A stretch of DNA of 64,000 bases. Source: Gordonia sihwensis NBRC 108236 (GTDB taxonomy: Bacteria; Actinomycetota; Actinomycetes; Mycobacteriales; Mycobacteriaceae). Each line of letters starts with the position of its first letter. Position 1 is the first letter of the stretch. This document shows, piece after piece, positions 24,343 through 30,706 of the stretch. The notes below the pieces were generated by a model. It was not told where the DNA came from, made no database searches, and saw nothing but the letters and a program-made list of their open reading frames with translations. Position numbers and translations under genes: made by a program. The stretch covers positions 113,569-177,568 of the forward strand of contig NZ_BANU01000002.1 of assembly GCF_000333035.1 (NCBI RefSeq), written 5' to 3'.

Positions 24343-25355
24343 CAGGCGGACTCCTTCTGCCAGGACTTGAACGCGGTGCGGGCGCGTTTGTCACTCCACT
24401 TGAGTCGTTCCCGGGTCTCGCGTGCCGATGTCGGTGCCGGGTCGAGATTGGCGATCGCGGCGACGTCGGCCTCTGGTGCGGTCTCCTCGGGATTCCGATC
24501 AGTGCTCAGCGGGGCCTGAACGTTGATCGTGTCGCCTAGGATGCAAAACTTCCCGGCGAGCGGTTCCCGATCGCCCGAGGGTGAATGGCGCCGAAGTCCT
24601 CCGTGCCGGTCCTTGTGGATCGACAGGTAGGCGGACCCGCCGGCGTCTGGGGTGAACGCTTGGTCGACCTTGACGCGGATGCTGGTGCCTCCGATCGCTC
24701 GTCGCTTGGCCGCGGTGCCGGTCGGACCGTAGGCGCGGCTGTCGGCACCCTTGGCGAGATGGTCGATGCCGACGACTGCAGCGCCAGTTCGAGTGAGGGG
24801 CTTGATCACCCGCGTGTGGACGTCGGTGAACTCATCGGCCGAGTTGGAATTACTGCCGTACAACGGCAGGAGTTCGCCGATGGAGTCGAGGATCACCAGG
24901 GTTGGCTTCCAGACCTCCATGTGTTCGATGATGTGGAGCATCTGGACGCGCTCGGCAGGTTCGACGTAGAGGAAGCGTTCGGCGTCGCGAAGGACTTCCT
25001 CGTCGGCACCGAAGTCGATGAGACGGGACAGGGTGCTCTGAGGACCGTTGTGATCGAGGTCGAGCCGGAGGACGCGGCCACCAGCGGCGAGGGCTTCCAC
25101 GGAAGCGAAGTCGCACAGGAGAGTCTTGCCGCTCTCCGGGTCGCCGAACACGACGTTGAACTGGCCTTCGTAGAACAGGCCGATGCCGTCCGAGCGGAGG
25201 CAGACGGAAGGGACCGGAGGTTCGATTGCACTACCGTCGAGAATCGAGCCCACATCGACGTAGCCGCACAACTCGGTTGCAACTCGGTTGACACTCTCGG
25301 TGTGGAGAGTTGCAACCGTACCCATAGGTGAGTTGCAACTCTGGGTGTTGTTCAC
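24342..25355 (-). CDS. RepA-like hexameric ATPase/helicase (AAA_25)
   Basis: A 337-aa RecA-fold ATPase of the RepA/AAA_25 kind, probably the replication helicase of the element. Walker A is GDPESGKT (71-78), Walker B is TLVILDSIGELLPL, and GIDHLAKGADSRAYGPTGTAAKRRAIGG resembles the sensor/arginine-finger region. The C-terminus (SARETRERLKWSDKRARTAF) is a winged-helix-like tail. The start GTG 25355 has AGGAGG 7 nt upstream and overlaps the previous stop (GTGA), which fixes it against longer frames. The 5' end of the gene contains three GTTGCAAC palindromes. No separate primase domain is visible. Confidence 0.82.
   Translation of the reverse strand: MNNTQSCNSPMGTVATLHTESVNRVATELCGYVDVGSILDGSAIEPPVPSVCLRSDGIGLFYEGQFNVVFGDPESGKTLLCDFASVEALAAGGRVLRLDLDHNGPQSTLSRLIDFGADEEVLRDAERFLYVEPAERVQMLHIIEHMEVWKPTLVILDSIGELLPLYGSNSNSADEFTDVHTRVIKPLTRTGAAVVGIDHLAKGADSRAYGPTGTAAKRRAIGGTSIRVKVDQAFTPDAGGSAYLSIHKDRHGGLRRHSPSGDREPLAGKFCILGDTINVQAPLSTDRNPEETAPEADVAAIANLDPAPTSARETRERLKWSDKRARTAFKSWQKESA
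25276..25339. repeat. GTTGCAAC palindrome cluster (candidate origin iterons)
   Basis: Three copies of the 8-bp palindrome GTTGCAAC lie at 25276-25283, 25309-25316 and 25332-25339; the last extends to the 12-bp palindrome GAGTTGCAACTC (25330-25341). All fall in the first 80 codons of the RepA-like gene. They may be Rep-binding or regulator-binding sites. Confidence 0.45.
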
Positions 25356-25678
25356 GCTGTCTTCCTCCTGAGGTCGGGATGCTGTCGGTAGAAGGCGTCG
25401 CGGTCTGCGATGTGCTTGGCGACGCGCGCCCAATCGAGTTCCTGTGAGGCTTCGATCGAGGCGTCCTTCAGAGCGGCACGCCGCTCTGACCTTTCGAGGA
25501 GGTCGGTTTCGAGTGCCCAGCGGTCGCCGGCCACGATGATCGACGCGACCTTGGCGGGGTCGCTGTCTGCGAGTGCTTGCCATTCGGCGGTGCCGAGGAT
25601 CGGCAGGTATCCGTACTTCCCCCTGAGGACGCGGCGCACGTACGGGTGCACCGCGTCCCAGTCGACCCCATATGTCAC
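25352..25678 (-). CDS. DUF2742-like phage protein (108 aa)
   Basis: A 108-aa protein with the pattern W..V.PYV...L....YLPILGTAEWQALADSDPAKVASIIVAGDRWAL, then DLLERSERRAALKDASIEASQELDWARVAKHI. It closely recalls DUF2742, known from mycobacterial prophage-like elements such as phiRv1, where the gene also lies between the excisionase and the replication gene. Function is unknown. GTG 25678 overlaps the preceding stop (GTGA), and the RepA-like start overlaps its stop. Confidence 0.72.
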   Translation of the reverse strand: MTYGVDWDAVHPYVRRVLRGKYGYLPILGTAEWQALADSDPAKVASIIVAGDRWALETDLLERSERRAALKDASIEASQELDWARVAKHIADRDAFYRQHPDLRRKTA

Positions 25679-25965
25679 TGGCGACCCTTGAAGTACATGT
25701 CGTCGAGTTCGTCCTCGAGGTCGGCGATGAACGTGCAGGTGTCGCACCAGACCACCTTTGGGCCGGTGGGTGGGAGTTTGGTTTTCCAGTCCGGTTCCGG
25801 TGCGTCGATATCGCTGCCACGGGTCTCCCAATCCGGTGCAGGTGCGTAGATACCGCAGTACGTGATGTCGCGGCCACGGATCGCCCAGTGGAGGACGGTC
25901 GGCCTGCTTGGCCGGGCCGCGGTCTCTGCGGGTGTGGGCTCGGTGTTCAAGGTAGGATCAGACAT
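25675..25965 (-). CDS. Satellite hypothetical protein with Cys motif (96 aa)
   Basis: A 96-aa protein with an acidic Thr/Glu/Pro-rich start, then HWAIRGRDITYCGIYAPAPDW and PKVVWCDTCTFIADLEDELDDMYF. The His/Cys set (H...C...CxxC) could bind one zinc, as in several short actinophage proteins. A near-repeat PDWETRGSDIDAPEPDWKT occurs in the middle. Function unknown. It overlaps neighbours on both sides. Confidence 0.68.
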   Translation of the reverse strand: MSDPTLNTEPTPAETAARPSRPTVLHWAIRGRDITYCGIYAPAPDWETRGSDIDAPEPDWKTKLPPTGPKVVWCDTCTFIADLEDELDDMYFKGRQ

Positions 25966-26116
25966 AGCTTTCGATTCCTTCGTGATCGTTGGCGGTGGCC
26001 TCGGTGCTGGCGTTCTTGGTGGGATGCAGCATCGGGGCTTTTCGCATGTCGGGGGTGTGGTCGTCCTCGATGAGGCCGAGGTCGGCGTGCTCGGCCTGCG
26101 GCCAGGTCAAGATCAA
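25958..26116 (-). CDS. Candidate small protein in satellite operon (52 aa)
   Basis: A frame of 52 aa opens at TTG 26116, overlapping the excisionase stop as TTGA, and ends 8 bp inside the next gene. It fills the only otherwise empty slot (25,966-26,112) of an operon in which every gene overlaps its neighbours. The sequence is polar (WPQAEHADLGLIEDDHTPD, NASTEATANDHEGIES). Support is positional only; an internal ATG would give a 29-aa version. Confidence 0.4.
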   Translation of the reverse strand: MILTWPQAEHADLGLIEDDHTPDMRKAPMLHPTKNASTEATANDHEGIESYV

Positions 26117-26313
26117 GCTGCGCCTCCGCGGGTGGTGGCGGCCTCCTGCTCGGCGATCCATCGCTCGATCTCGGACTTCCGGTAGAGCACTTTCGTGCCG
26201 AGGACGAACGACGCGGGTCCGCGGTTGGCGTGGCGCCAGTAGCGGAGAGTCGCGGCAGGGAGGAATGGATACTGCTCGCTCACCTGCTTGGTGGTGAGGA
26301 TCGGATCGGTCAT
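26113..26313 (-). CDS. xis: Excisionase / MerR-like helix-turn-helix (HTH_17)
   Basis: A 66-aa winged helix-turn-helix protein (LTTKQVSEQYPFLPAATLRYWRHANRGPASFVLGTKVLYRKSEIERWI) of the HTH_17/excisionase type. It should bend DNA at the att arms and direct the integrase to excision, and may also act as an operon regulator. It is the first gene of the leftward operon. ATG 26313 has GGAG 9 nt upstream; the longer frame from 26373 lacks this and would run into the operator region. Confidence 0.82.
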   Translation of the reverse strand: MTDPILTTKQVSEQYPFLPAATLRYWRHANRGPASFVLGTKVLYRKSEIERWIAEQEAATTRGGAA

Positions 26314-26340
26314 GTTTCGTACTCCATCGTGTCGTTGTGG

Positions 26341-26403
26341 GTGCATCGCCATGATGCACTCAAGTTGTATCACACGTGAAGTTGTGGGCGCATCGTCACG
26401 TGT
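26341..26403. promoter_or_regulatory. Divergent switch region with inverted repeats
   Basis: Between the excisionase operon and the XRE regulator lie GTGCATC-GCCAT-GATGCAC (26341-26359), a direct repeat AAGTTGT (26362, 26379) and the pair ACACGTGA / TCACGTGT (26372-26379, 26396-26403). These are candidate operators for the XRE repressor or excisionase, controlling the lysogenic/induced choice. Confidence 0.55.
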
Positions 26404-26416
26404 TTAGGCTGTTGGC

Positions 26417-27028
26417 ATGGGCGACGACAAGGACACCGAATATCTGCCGCGAGACCTCGGATACTGGGAGGAGAACTTCTTCCACGAGATGCGAGTGCGT
26501 CGGGAAGCTATGGGGTTGTCGCAGACCGAGTTTGCGAAGATGCTGACCGACTATCCCGATAACACGGGAACGAAGTTCTACCAGGCAACGATCCAGCGCA
26601 TCGAAAGCGGCGAGAGACCAGTGAAACTGTTCGAGGCCGTGTGGATTGCCGCGCTGTTGAACTCGTCGGTGCACGAGATGATCAACGGTTACAGCATCGA
26701 ATTTGCTTACGAAGAACTCGTCAGCCACATCGGGCCGGACGCGTTCGACCACGAGCTCGAACGCGCTGAGATGCTGCACGGTCCGGGCCGGATCGTCTCT
26801 GAACTTATCGACCAGTACAAGGCGGCGGTGGCTGCCACTTCGGGCGCGCAGGCCGACGAGAACCTCCTACGCGTGGCTGAGGCAATTGTCGAGCTAGACA
26901 AGGTGGCGAGGGTTGGACGGGTCGTGTACCGGCAAGAACTGAAGAAGGCGGCGGCGGCATGTGCTGCGCTAGAGCGGACATATCCGAGGTCGATCAGGGG
27001 GGACGTCGGCGATGACTCAGAGGCGTAA
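26417..27028 (+). CDS. XRE-family repressor of the satellite
   Basis: A 203-aa regulator. The N-terminal helix-turn-helix is in MRVRREAMGLSQTEFAKMLTDYP and TKFYQATIQRIESGERPVKLFEAVWIAALL. A long helical C-terminal part (HELERAEMLHGPGRIVSELIDQYKAAVAAT ...) probably serves for oligomerisation or sensing; no peptidase (LexA/CI-type) residues are seen, so induction may depend on a helper-phage protein as in other satellites. It reads towards the integrase, whose start lies 17 bp inside this gene. Confidence 0.8.
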   Translation: MGDDKDTEYLPRDLGYWEENFFHEMRVRREAMGLSQTEFAKMLTDYPDNTGTKFYQATIQRIESGERPVKLFEAVWIAALLNSSVHEMINGYSIEFAYEELVSHIGPDAFDHELERAEMLHGPGRIVSELIDQYKAAVAATSGAQADENLLRVAEAIVELDKVARVGRVVYRQELKKAAAACAALERTYPRSIRGDVGDDSEA

Positions 27029-28151
27029 TCGTCGTGCTGGTGTCGAGGACCGGTGGCGGAAGCAGGACGGCACACCCTCGGCGAACGACGGCAAGGGCAA
27101 GCGGTGGCGCGCTCGGTACGTCGACGATGATGGCCAGGAGCGGGAGAAGCTGTTCGACCGCAGGGTCGACGCGAAGGCGTTCATTGACGAGGTGACCAGC
27201 GCGCAGGTGACCGGTTCTTACGTCGATCCAGCAGCAGGTGTCCTGACTGTCGATGTCGTCTACGAGCAGTGGAGCGCGGCCCGAGGGCACGTCGCGGCGA
27301 AGACAGCGAAGACGTCGGCCTCGGCGTGGCAGAGTCGCGTGCAACCACACTGGGGGAGTAGGAGGGTCGGCGATATTCGTTCGTCGCACGTCCGGTCGTG
27401 GGTCGCGCAGATGGTCGCCAGTGATGTCGGTGTGCCGACGATCGAGAACTGTTTCGGGATACTGCGTCAGGTGCTCGGGCAAGCAGTCGAGGATCGCCGG
27501 ATCGTCAAGAATCCGTGCGATGGGGTGAAGTTGCCTAAGCGGCTGCACGCGGACCGTGGATATCTGACACACGGGCAGGTGTCACTACTCGCCGAGACGG
27601 TCGACTTCCGTCCTGAGGTTGTCCGGTTCCTCGCCTACACAGGACTTCGGTGGGGTGAGATGGCTGCACTGCGTATTCAGGACTTCGACATGCTTCGTCG
27701 CCGTGTCGACGTCGCTCGATCTGTCACTGAGGCCAACGGACTCGACTGGGGCACTCCGAAGGATCACGAGCGGCGTTCGGTGCCGTTCCCGAAGGCTTTG
27801 GCTGATGAGCTGGCGGCGCTGATGGTCGGGAAGCGGCGGGACGATCTGGTGTTCACTGATTCGCGGGGCAGTGTTCTACGGAACTCGAACTACAGGTCGA
27901 GGACGTTCCGGCCGGCGGTGGCGGCGTGTCAGGTCGTCGACTCTGGGTTTCCAACGATCACGCCGCACGATCTGCGGCACACTGCGGCGTCGCTGGCGGT
28001 TCAGGCCGGCGCGAACGTGAAGGCGTTGCAGCGGATGCTTGGACACGCGAAGGCGTCGATGACGCTCGACGTGTACGCGGACCTGTTCGATGACGACCTC
28101 GATGGTGTTGCGGAGGCGTTGGACGAGGCGATCAGGTCTACTGCGGGCTGA
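27012..28151 (+). CDS. int: Tyrosine site-specific integrase
   Basis: Phage-type tyrosine recombinase, 379 aa. An N-terminal arm-binding domain precedes the SAM-like core-binding domain (VDVVYEQWSAARGHVAAKTAKTS). The catalytic domain shows the first Arg in YTGLRWGEMAALR, the HxxR pair in TPHDLRHTAASLAVQ, a His in RMLGHAKASMTLDVYADLF and the nucleophilic Tyr in that last motif. It should catalyse insertion into tRNA-Ala. Its stop lies 65 bp from attR and the gene end contains a 26-bp arm-type repeat. It is cotranscribed with the XRE repressor. Confidence 0.93.
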   Translation: MTQRRNRRAGVEDRWRKQDGTPSANDGKGKRWRARYVDDDGQEREKLFDRRVDAKAFIDEVTSAQVTGSYVDPAAGVLTVDVVYEQWSAARGHVAAKTAKTSASAWQSRVQPHWGSRRVGDIRSSHVRSWVAQMVASDVGVPTIENCFGILRQVLGQAVEDRRIVKNPCDGVKLPKRLHADRGYLTHGQVSLLAETVDFRPEVVRFLAYTGLRWGEMAALRIQDFDMLRRRVDVARSVTEANGLDWGTPKDHERRSVPFPKALADELAALMVGKRRDDLVFTDSRGSVLRNSNYRSRTFRPAVAACQVVDSGFPTITPHDLRHTAASLAVQAGANVKALQRMLGHAKASMTLDVYADLFDDDLDGVAEALDEAIRSTAG

Positions 28152-28162
28152 CTGCGGGCTGT
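28137..28162. repeat. Putative integrase arm-binding site, right end
   Basis: ACTGCGGGC tandem units, 24 of 26 bases identical to 17809-17834 in the same orientation. It overlaps the end of the integrase gene, 54 bp from attR. Confidence 0.55.
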
Positions 28163-28175
28163 CTCTGATACGACG

Positions 28176-28215
28176 AAAGGCCAGGCCGAGGAAAACATCC
28201 TCTGACCTGGCCTTT
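28176..28215 (-). terminator. Element-borne terminator restoring tRNA-Ala transcription end
   Basis: A 10-bp stem (28176-28185 with 28206-28215), with GAGGA/TCCTC nested inside, sits directly downstream of the tRNA 3' end on the minus strand. It shares CCTCTGACCTGGCCT with the original terminator stranded at 17,643-17,657, so the element brings a substitute terminator. Confidence 0.7.
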
Positions 28216-28216
28216 C

Positions 28217-28264
28217 TCTGTGGAGCTAAGGGGAATCGAACCCCTGACCTACTCGATGCGAACG
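28217..28264. repeat. attR (48-bp direct repeat inside tRNA-Ala)
   Basis: Perfect copy of 17662-17709. The element supplies this 3' half and so rebuilds a full tRNA gene. Confidence 0.92.
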
Positions 28265-28293
28265 AGTCGCGCTACCAACTGCGCCATAGCCCC
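28221..28293 (-). tRNA. tRNA-Ala (anticodon CGC)
   Basis: A 73-nt tRNA without encoded CCA. The acceptor stem GGGGCTA/TAGCTCC contains the G3:U70 pair that identifies alanine tRNA. The D arm (GCGC...GCGC), anticodon stem ACTCG/CGAGT with loop TTCGCAT, and T arm AGGGG-TTCGAAT-CCCCT all fold. It decodes GCG. The 3' half is from the integrated satellite. Confidence 0.95.
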
Positions 28294-28337
28294 TGAGCGT
28301 CTTGCCGACGACCGGAGATCAGTCTAACAGGACGCGA

Positions 28338-28383
28338 ACGCCGGTACGCAAAGCCCCTGCGTCGAGGGGCCGCGTACCGGCGT
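28338..28383 (-). terminator. Long hairpin downstream of the 30-aa peptide gene
   Basis: A 12-bp outer stem (28338-28349 with 28372-28383) encloses a second GCCCC/GGGGC stem. It lies 11 bp past the stop of the small minus-strand gene and probably ends its transcript before the tRNA. Confidence 0.75.
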
Positions 28384-28394
28384 CCAACGGTGGC

Positions 28395-28487
28395 CTATCC
28401 GCCGAAACCGATGGTGATGGCGACGTGCAGGAGGTCGCCGCCGAAGACGGTGAAGTCGTTGAAGAACTGGGTCAGAGCGGGGAACAT
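28395..28487 (-). CDS. Hydrophobic 30-aa peptide
   Basis: A short frame encoding 30 aa: MFPALTQFFNDFTVFGGDLL followed by a hydrophobic, Gly-ending tail (HVAITIGFGG). It has a GAAAGG ribosome site 7 nt before the ATG and a strong hairpin after its stop, so it looks like a complete transcription unit. Small amphipathic peptides of this size in mycolata include channel-forming proteins such as PorA/PorH of Corynebacterium; that is only an analogy. There is no signal peptide. It is chromosomal, 100 bp outside attR. Confidence 0.55.
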   Translation of the reverse strand: MFPALTQFFNDFTVFGGDLLHVAITIGFGG

Positions 28488-28821
28488 GTGTTCGCCTTTC
28501 GGTAGGAGTTGGCCGCATCGGGCGATGCCAGAAAATCGTTACACAACCGGTCGAATCGGTATCTCTATGCAGACCCGAATCACATTCACCTGCGGTGGTG
28601 GCTACGAACACAGTGCCGTTCGTGCATGAAAGAAAGTGCGTTTTACCTGCGGGTTTGCTGTGAATATCTGGTGCGCGCCGCGCTCCGCGGAGATCCGGAC
28701 ACCCGAAGTTAACCTGACCTCACTTCTGGTTAACGCACGGGGCGCCGGGGAAGTCTTGAGTGGCAGTCGAGACTCGCTGGTTCCGGTGTCCGAGGCGCCG
28801 TCTACTCTCGCGCATGTGGGA
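28488..28821. other. Intergenic region between peptide gene and DUF1524 lipoprotein
   Basis: About 330 bp, less GC-rich than the surroundings in its middle part. It should hold the promoters of the two divergent genes. I see no other coding frame with a ribosome site, no RNA gene and no repeat. Confidence 0.5.
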
Positions 28822-29649
28822 ATGACGAGGAGGCCGCGACGGACAGCTCTGGCAGTCGCCTCCGGAGCGCTCGTCGCCGGCCTGGTGTCCGGATGCTCGC
28901 TGCCCGCGCCCGCCGCGCAGGCTCCGGCAACTCCCTCGGTGACGCGCTCGCACGTTCCCGTACCGGTGTCCCCGTCCGGGGCCGTCGAGCCGGAGACGCA
29001 GGCGCCCGCTCCCGTGGGGACGGCGCGGGCCGGGCTGGCGCGACTCGCGGTCAAGGGGCGGGCGCCGAAGACGGGGTACGCGCGCGCCGAGTTCGGTCCG
29101 GCATGGACCGACGACCAAACCGCCGCCTGGGGTCGCAACGGGCTGAGTACGCGGGAGGACATCCTCTCCCGCGATCTGACCGATGTGACGTGCAAGGTCC
29201 GCGGCACCTCGCCCCGCGTGCCGCCGTGCGTGGTGCAGTCAGGGACTCTGCACGACCCGTACACCGGCTCGGTGGTCGAATTCGTGCGCGGGAACAAGAC
29301 ATCGGCATTGGTGCCGATCGACCACGTCGTGAGCCTGGGCGACGGGTGGCAGAAGGGCGCACAGCAGTTGAGCCGGGCCGAGCGGATCGCCTTCTCGAAC
29401 GATCCGCTGAACCTGATCGCCTCGACGCGCGCCCCCAACTCCGCCAAGTCCGACTCGGACGCGGCGTCCTGGCTCGTGCCGAACAAGAGCTTTCGCTGCG
29501 CATACGTGGCGCGGCAGGTGGCGGTCAAACTCAAGTACCGCCTGTGGGTCACCGGCGCCGAGAAGGACGCGATCTCCCGGGTTCTCGAGAAGTGCCCTGA
29601 TCAGCCGCTGCCGACCGAGTCGGACGCCGTGCGCCGCACCTACGGTTGA
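28822..29649 (+). CDS. Secreted HNH-family (DUF1524) lipoprotein nuclease
   Basis: A 275-aa lipoprotein. The signal peptide (TALAVASGALVAGLVSGCS) ends in a lipobox with Cys as the anchor. A Pro/Thr-rich linker follows, then a DUF1524/GmrSD-type HNH domain. Its catalytic segment is ALVPIDHVVSLGDGW, followed by ERIAFSNDPLNLIASTRAPNSAKSDSDAASWLVPN and conserved cysteines (SFRCAYVARQ, VLEKCPDQ). Secreted proteins of this type are common in Actinobacteria and are thought to degrade extracellular DNA. ATG 28822 directly precedes the signal peptide. Confidence 0.82.
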   Translation: MTRRPRRTALAVASGALVAGLVSGCSLPAPAAQAPATPSVTRSHVPVPVSPSGAVEPETQAPAPVGTARAGLARLAVKGRAPKTGYARAEFGPAWTDDQTAAWGRNGLSTREDILSRDLTDVTCKVRGTSPRVPPCVVQSGTLHDPYTGSVVEFVRGNKTSALVPIDHVVSLGDGWQKGAQQLSRAERIAFSNDPLNLIASTRAPNSAKSDSDAASWLVPNKSFRCAYVARQVAVKLKYRLWVTGAEKDAISRVLEKCPDQPLPTESDAVRRTYG

Positions 29650-29900
29650 CGGCGAGGTCTTATCGCCGAGTGGGGTCGTCGACGCCGGAAAGTGGCGTGA
29701 CCATTCGGACGGCCGAAATCCACTGATCTGGAACACATTCCGCGCCATCGGGTGCTACCGTGCGCCGGTCTTCGGGCGAGTTGTCCAGAACTCAGCGGCG
29801 AGTCGGAGCCGGTGCTAGTTCAAATCACATGAGTCACACCGCGGTCTTCCGTGCGGAGACGGCGGCGGGATCACCGCTCGATGTCTTTCAAGGGGATGGC

Positions 29901-30203
29901 ATGCATTTGACGCCGCGTGAGCTCGACAAGCTGACGATTCTGAATCTCGCGATGGTGGCCGAACGTCGAAAAGCCCGCGGGCTCAAACTGAACCACCCCG
30001 AGTCCGTCGCGATCATCACCGCCGCCGCACTCGAGGGCGCTCGCGACGGCAAGACCGTCGAACAGGTCATGAGCGAGGCCGCCAACGTCCTCACCGTCGA
30101 CGACGTGATGGAAGGCGTCGGCGACATGATCACCAAGGTCCGAGTGGAAGCCGTGTTCACCGACGGCACCCGTCTCGTGACGGTCCACAATCCGATTCGT
30201 TGA
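29901..30203 (+). CDS. ureA: Urease subunit gamma
   Basis: Small structural subunit of urease, 100 aa. The sequence is canonical: [34 protein letters not shown] ... [20 protein letters not shown] ... [22 protein letters not shown] 29901 has AAGGGG upstream, which excludes the longer frame. It begins a seven-gene urease operon ureABCEFGD. Urease hydrolyses urea to ammonia and carbamate with two nickel ions held by UreC. Confidence 0.96.
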   Translation: MHLTPRELDKLTILNLAMVAERRKARGLKLNHPESVAIITAAALEGARDGKTVEQVMSEAANVLTVDDVMEGVGDMITKVRVEAVFTDGTRLVTVHNPIR

Positions 30204-30238
30204 CCACCACTCGGCGAGCTTACGAAGGGTAGCGCAGC

Positions 30239-30706
30239 ATGGCCTCGGAGAATTCGACGAACGACGATGGGGTGCCCTCGGGAGTCCCGGTGGGCGGGTA
30301 CGTCCTGCGGGACGAGCCGATCGAGCTCAACGTCGGGCGGCCCCGACAGAAGATCACCGTGCGCAACACCGGTGACCGGCCGGTCCAGGTCGGATCACAC
30401 TTCCACTTCACGGAGGCGAACCGGGCACTCGAGTTCGATCGGCCCGCCACCTTCGGATGGCGCCTGGACATTCCGGCGGGCACCGCGGTGCGATTCGAGC
30501 CGGGCGACGAACAGGACGTGACGCTGGTTCCGTTCGCCGGCAAGAGCCGGGTGTACGGGTTCAACGGCATCGTCAACGGCTGGGCTCCGGTGCGCGACGT
30601 CTACCGGCCGCGCTATCAGCACGTGGTGGACCTGCTCGAGCAGCGAGGCTTCAAGTCCGCGCCACAGCCCGCACAAGCCCGTACGTCAGAAATTGAGGAC
30701 AAGTGA
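30239..30706 (+). CDS. ureB: Urease subunit beta
   Basis: Structural subunit UreB, 155 aa, with the family core [50 protein letters not shown] and [36 protein letters not shown]. The N-terminal ~15 residues ([14 protein letters not shown]) and C-terminal ~30 residues are extensions over the usual ~105 aa. Its stop overlaps the ureC start codon by one base (TGATG). Confidence 0.95.
   Translation: MASENSTNDDGVPSGVPVGGYVLRDEPIELNVGRPRQKITVRNTGDRPVQVGSHFHFTEANRALEFDRPATFGWRLDIPAGTAVRFEPGDEQDVTLVPFAGKSRVYGFNGIVNGWAPVRDVYRPRYQHVVDLLEQRGFKSAPQPAQARTSEIEDK

Larger units (their letters stand above)
17662..28264. mobile_element. Integrated capsid-forming phage satellite (PICI-like, tail-less), 10.6 kb
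   Basis: The element is bounded by 48-bp perfect repeats inside a tRNA-Ala gene and encodes a tyrosine integrase next to attR. It has an XRE regulator facing a leftward operon (excisionase, small genes, DUF2742-like, RepA-like ATPase, three small genes, HNH, TerL, portal, minor head protein, scaffold, major capsid, two connectors). No tail, tape-measure, baseplate, holin, endolysin or prohead-protease gene is present, yet every remaining gene is intact and tightly packed. This fits a capsid-forming satellite that borrows tails and lysis from a helper phage. A decayed prophage is the main alternative. Confidence 0.85.

Noticed and set aside
29650..29668. Hairpin after the DUF1524 lipoprotein gene as terminator
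   Set aside because: The stem is only 6 bp (CGGCGA/TCGCCG) with a 7-nt loop and no T run, too weak to call.
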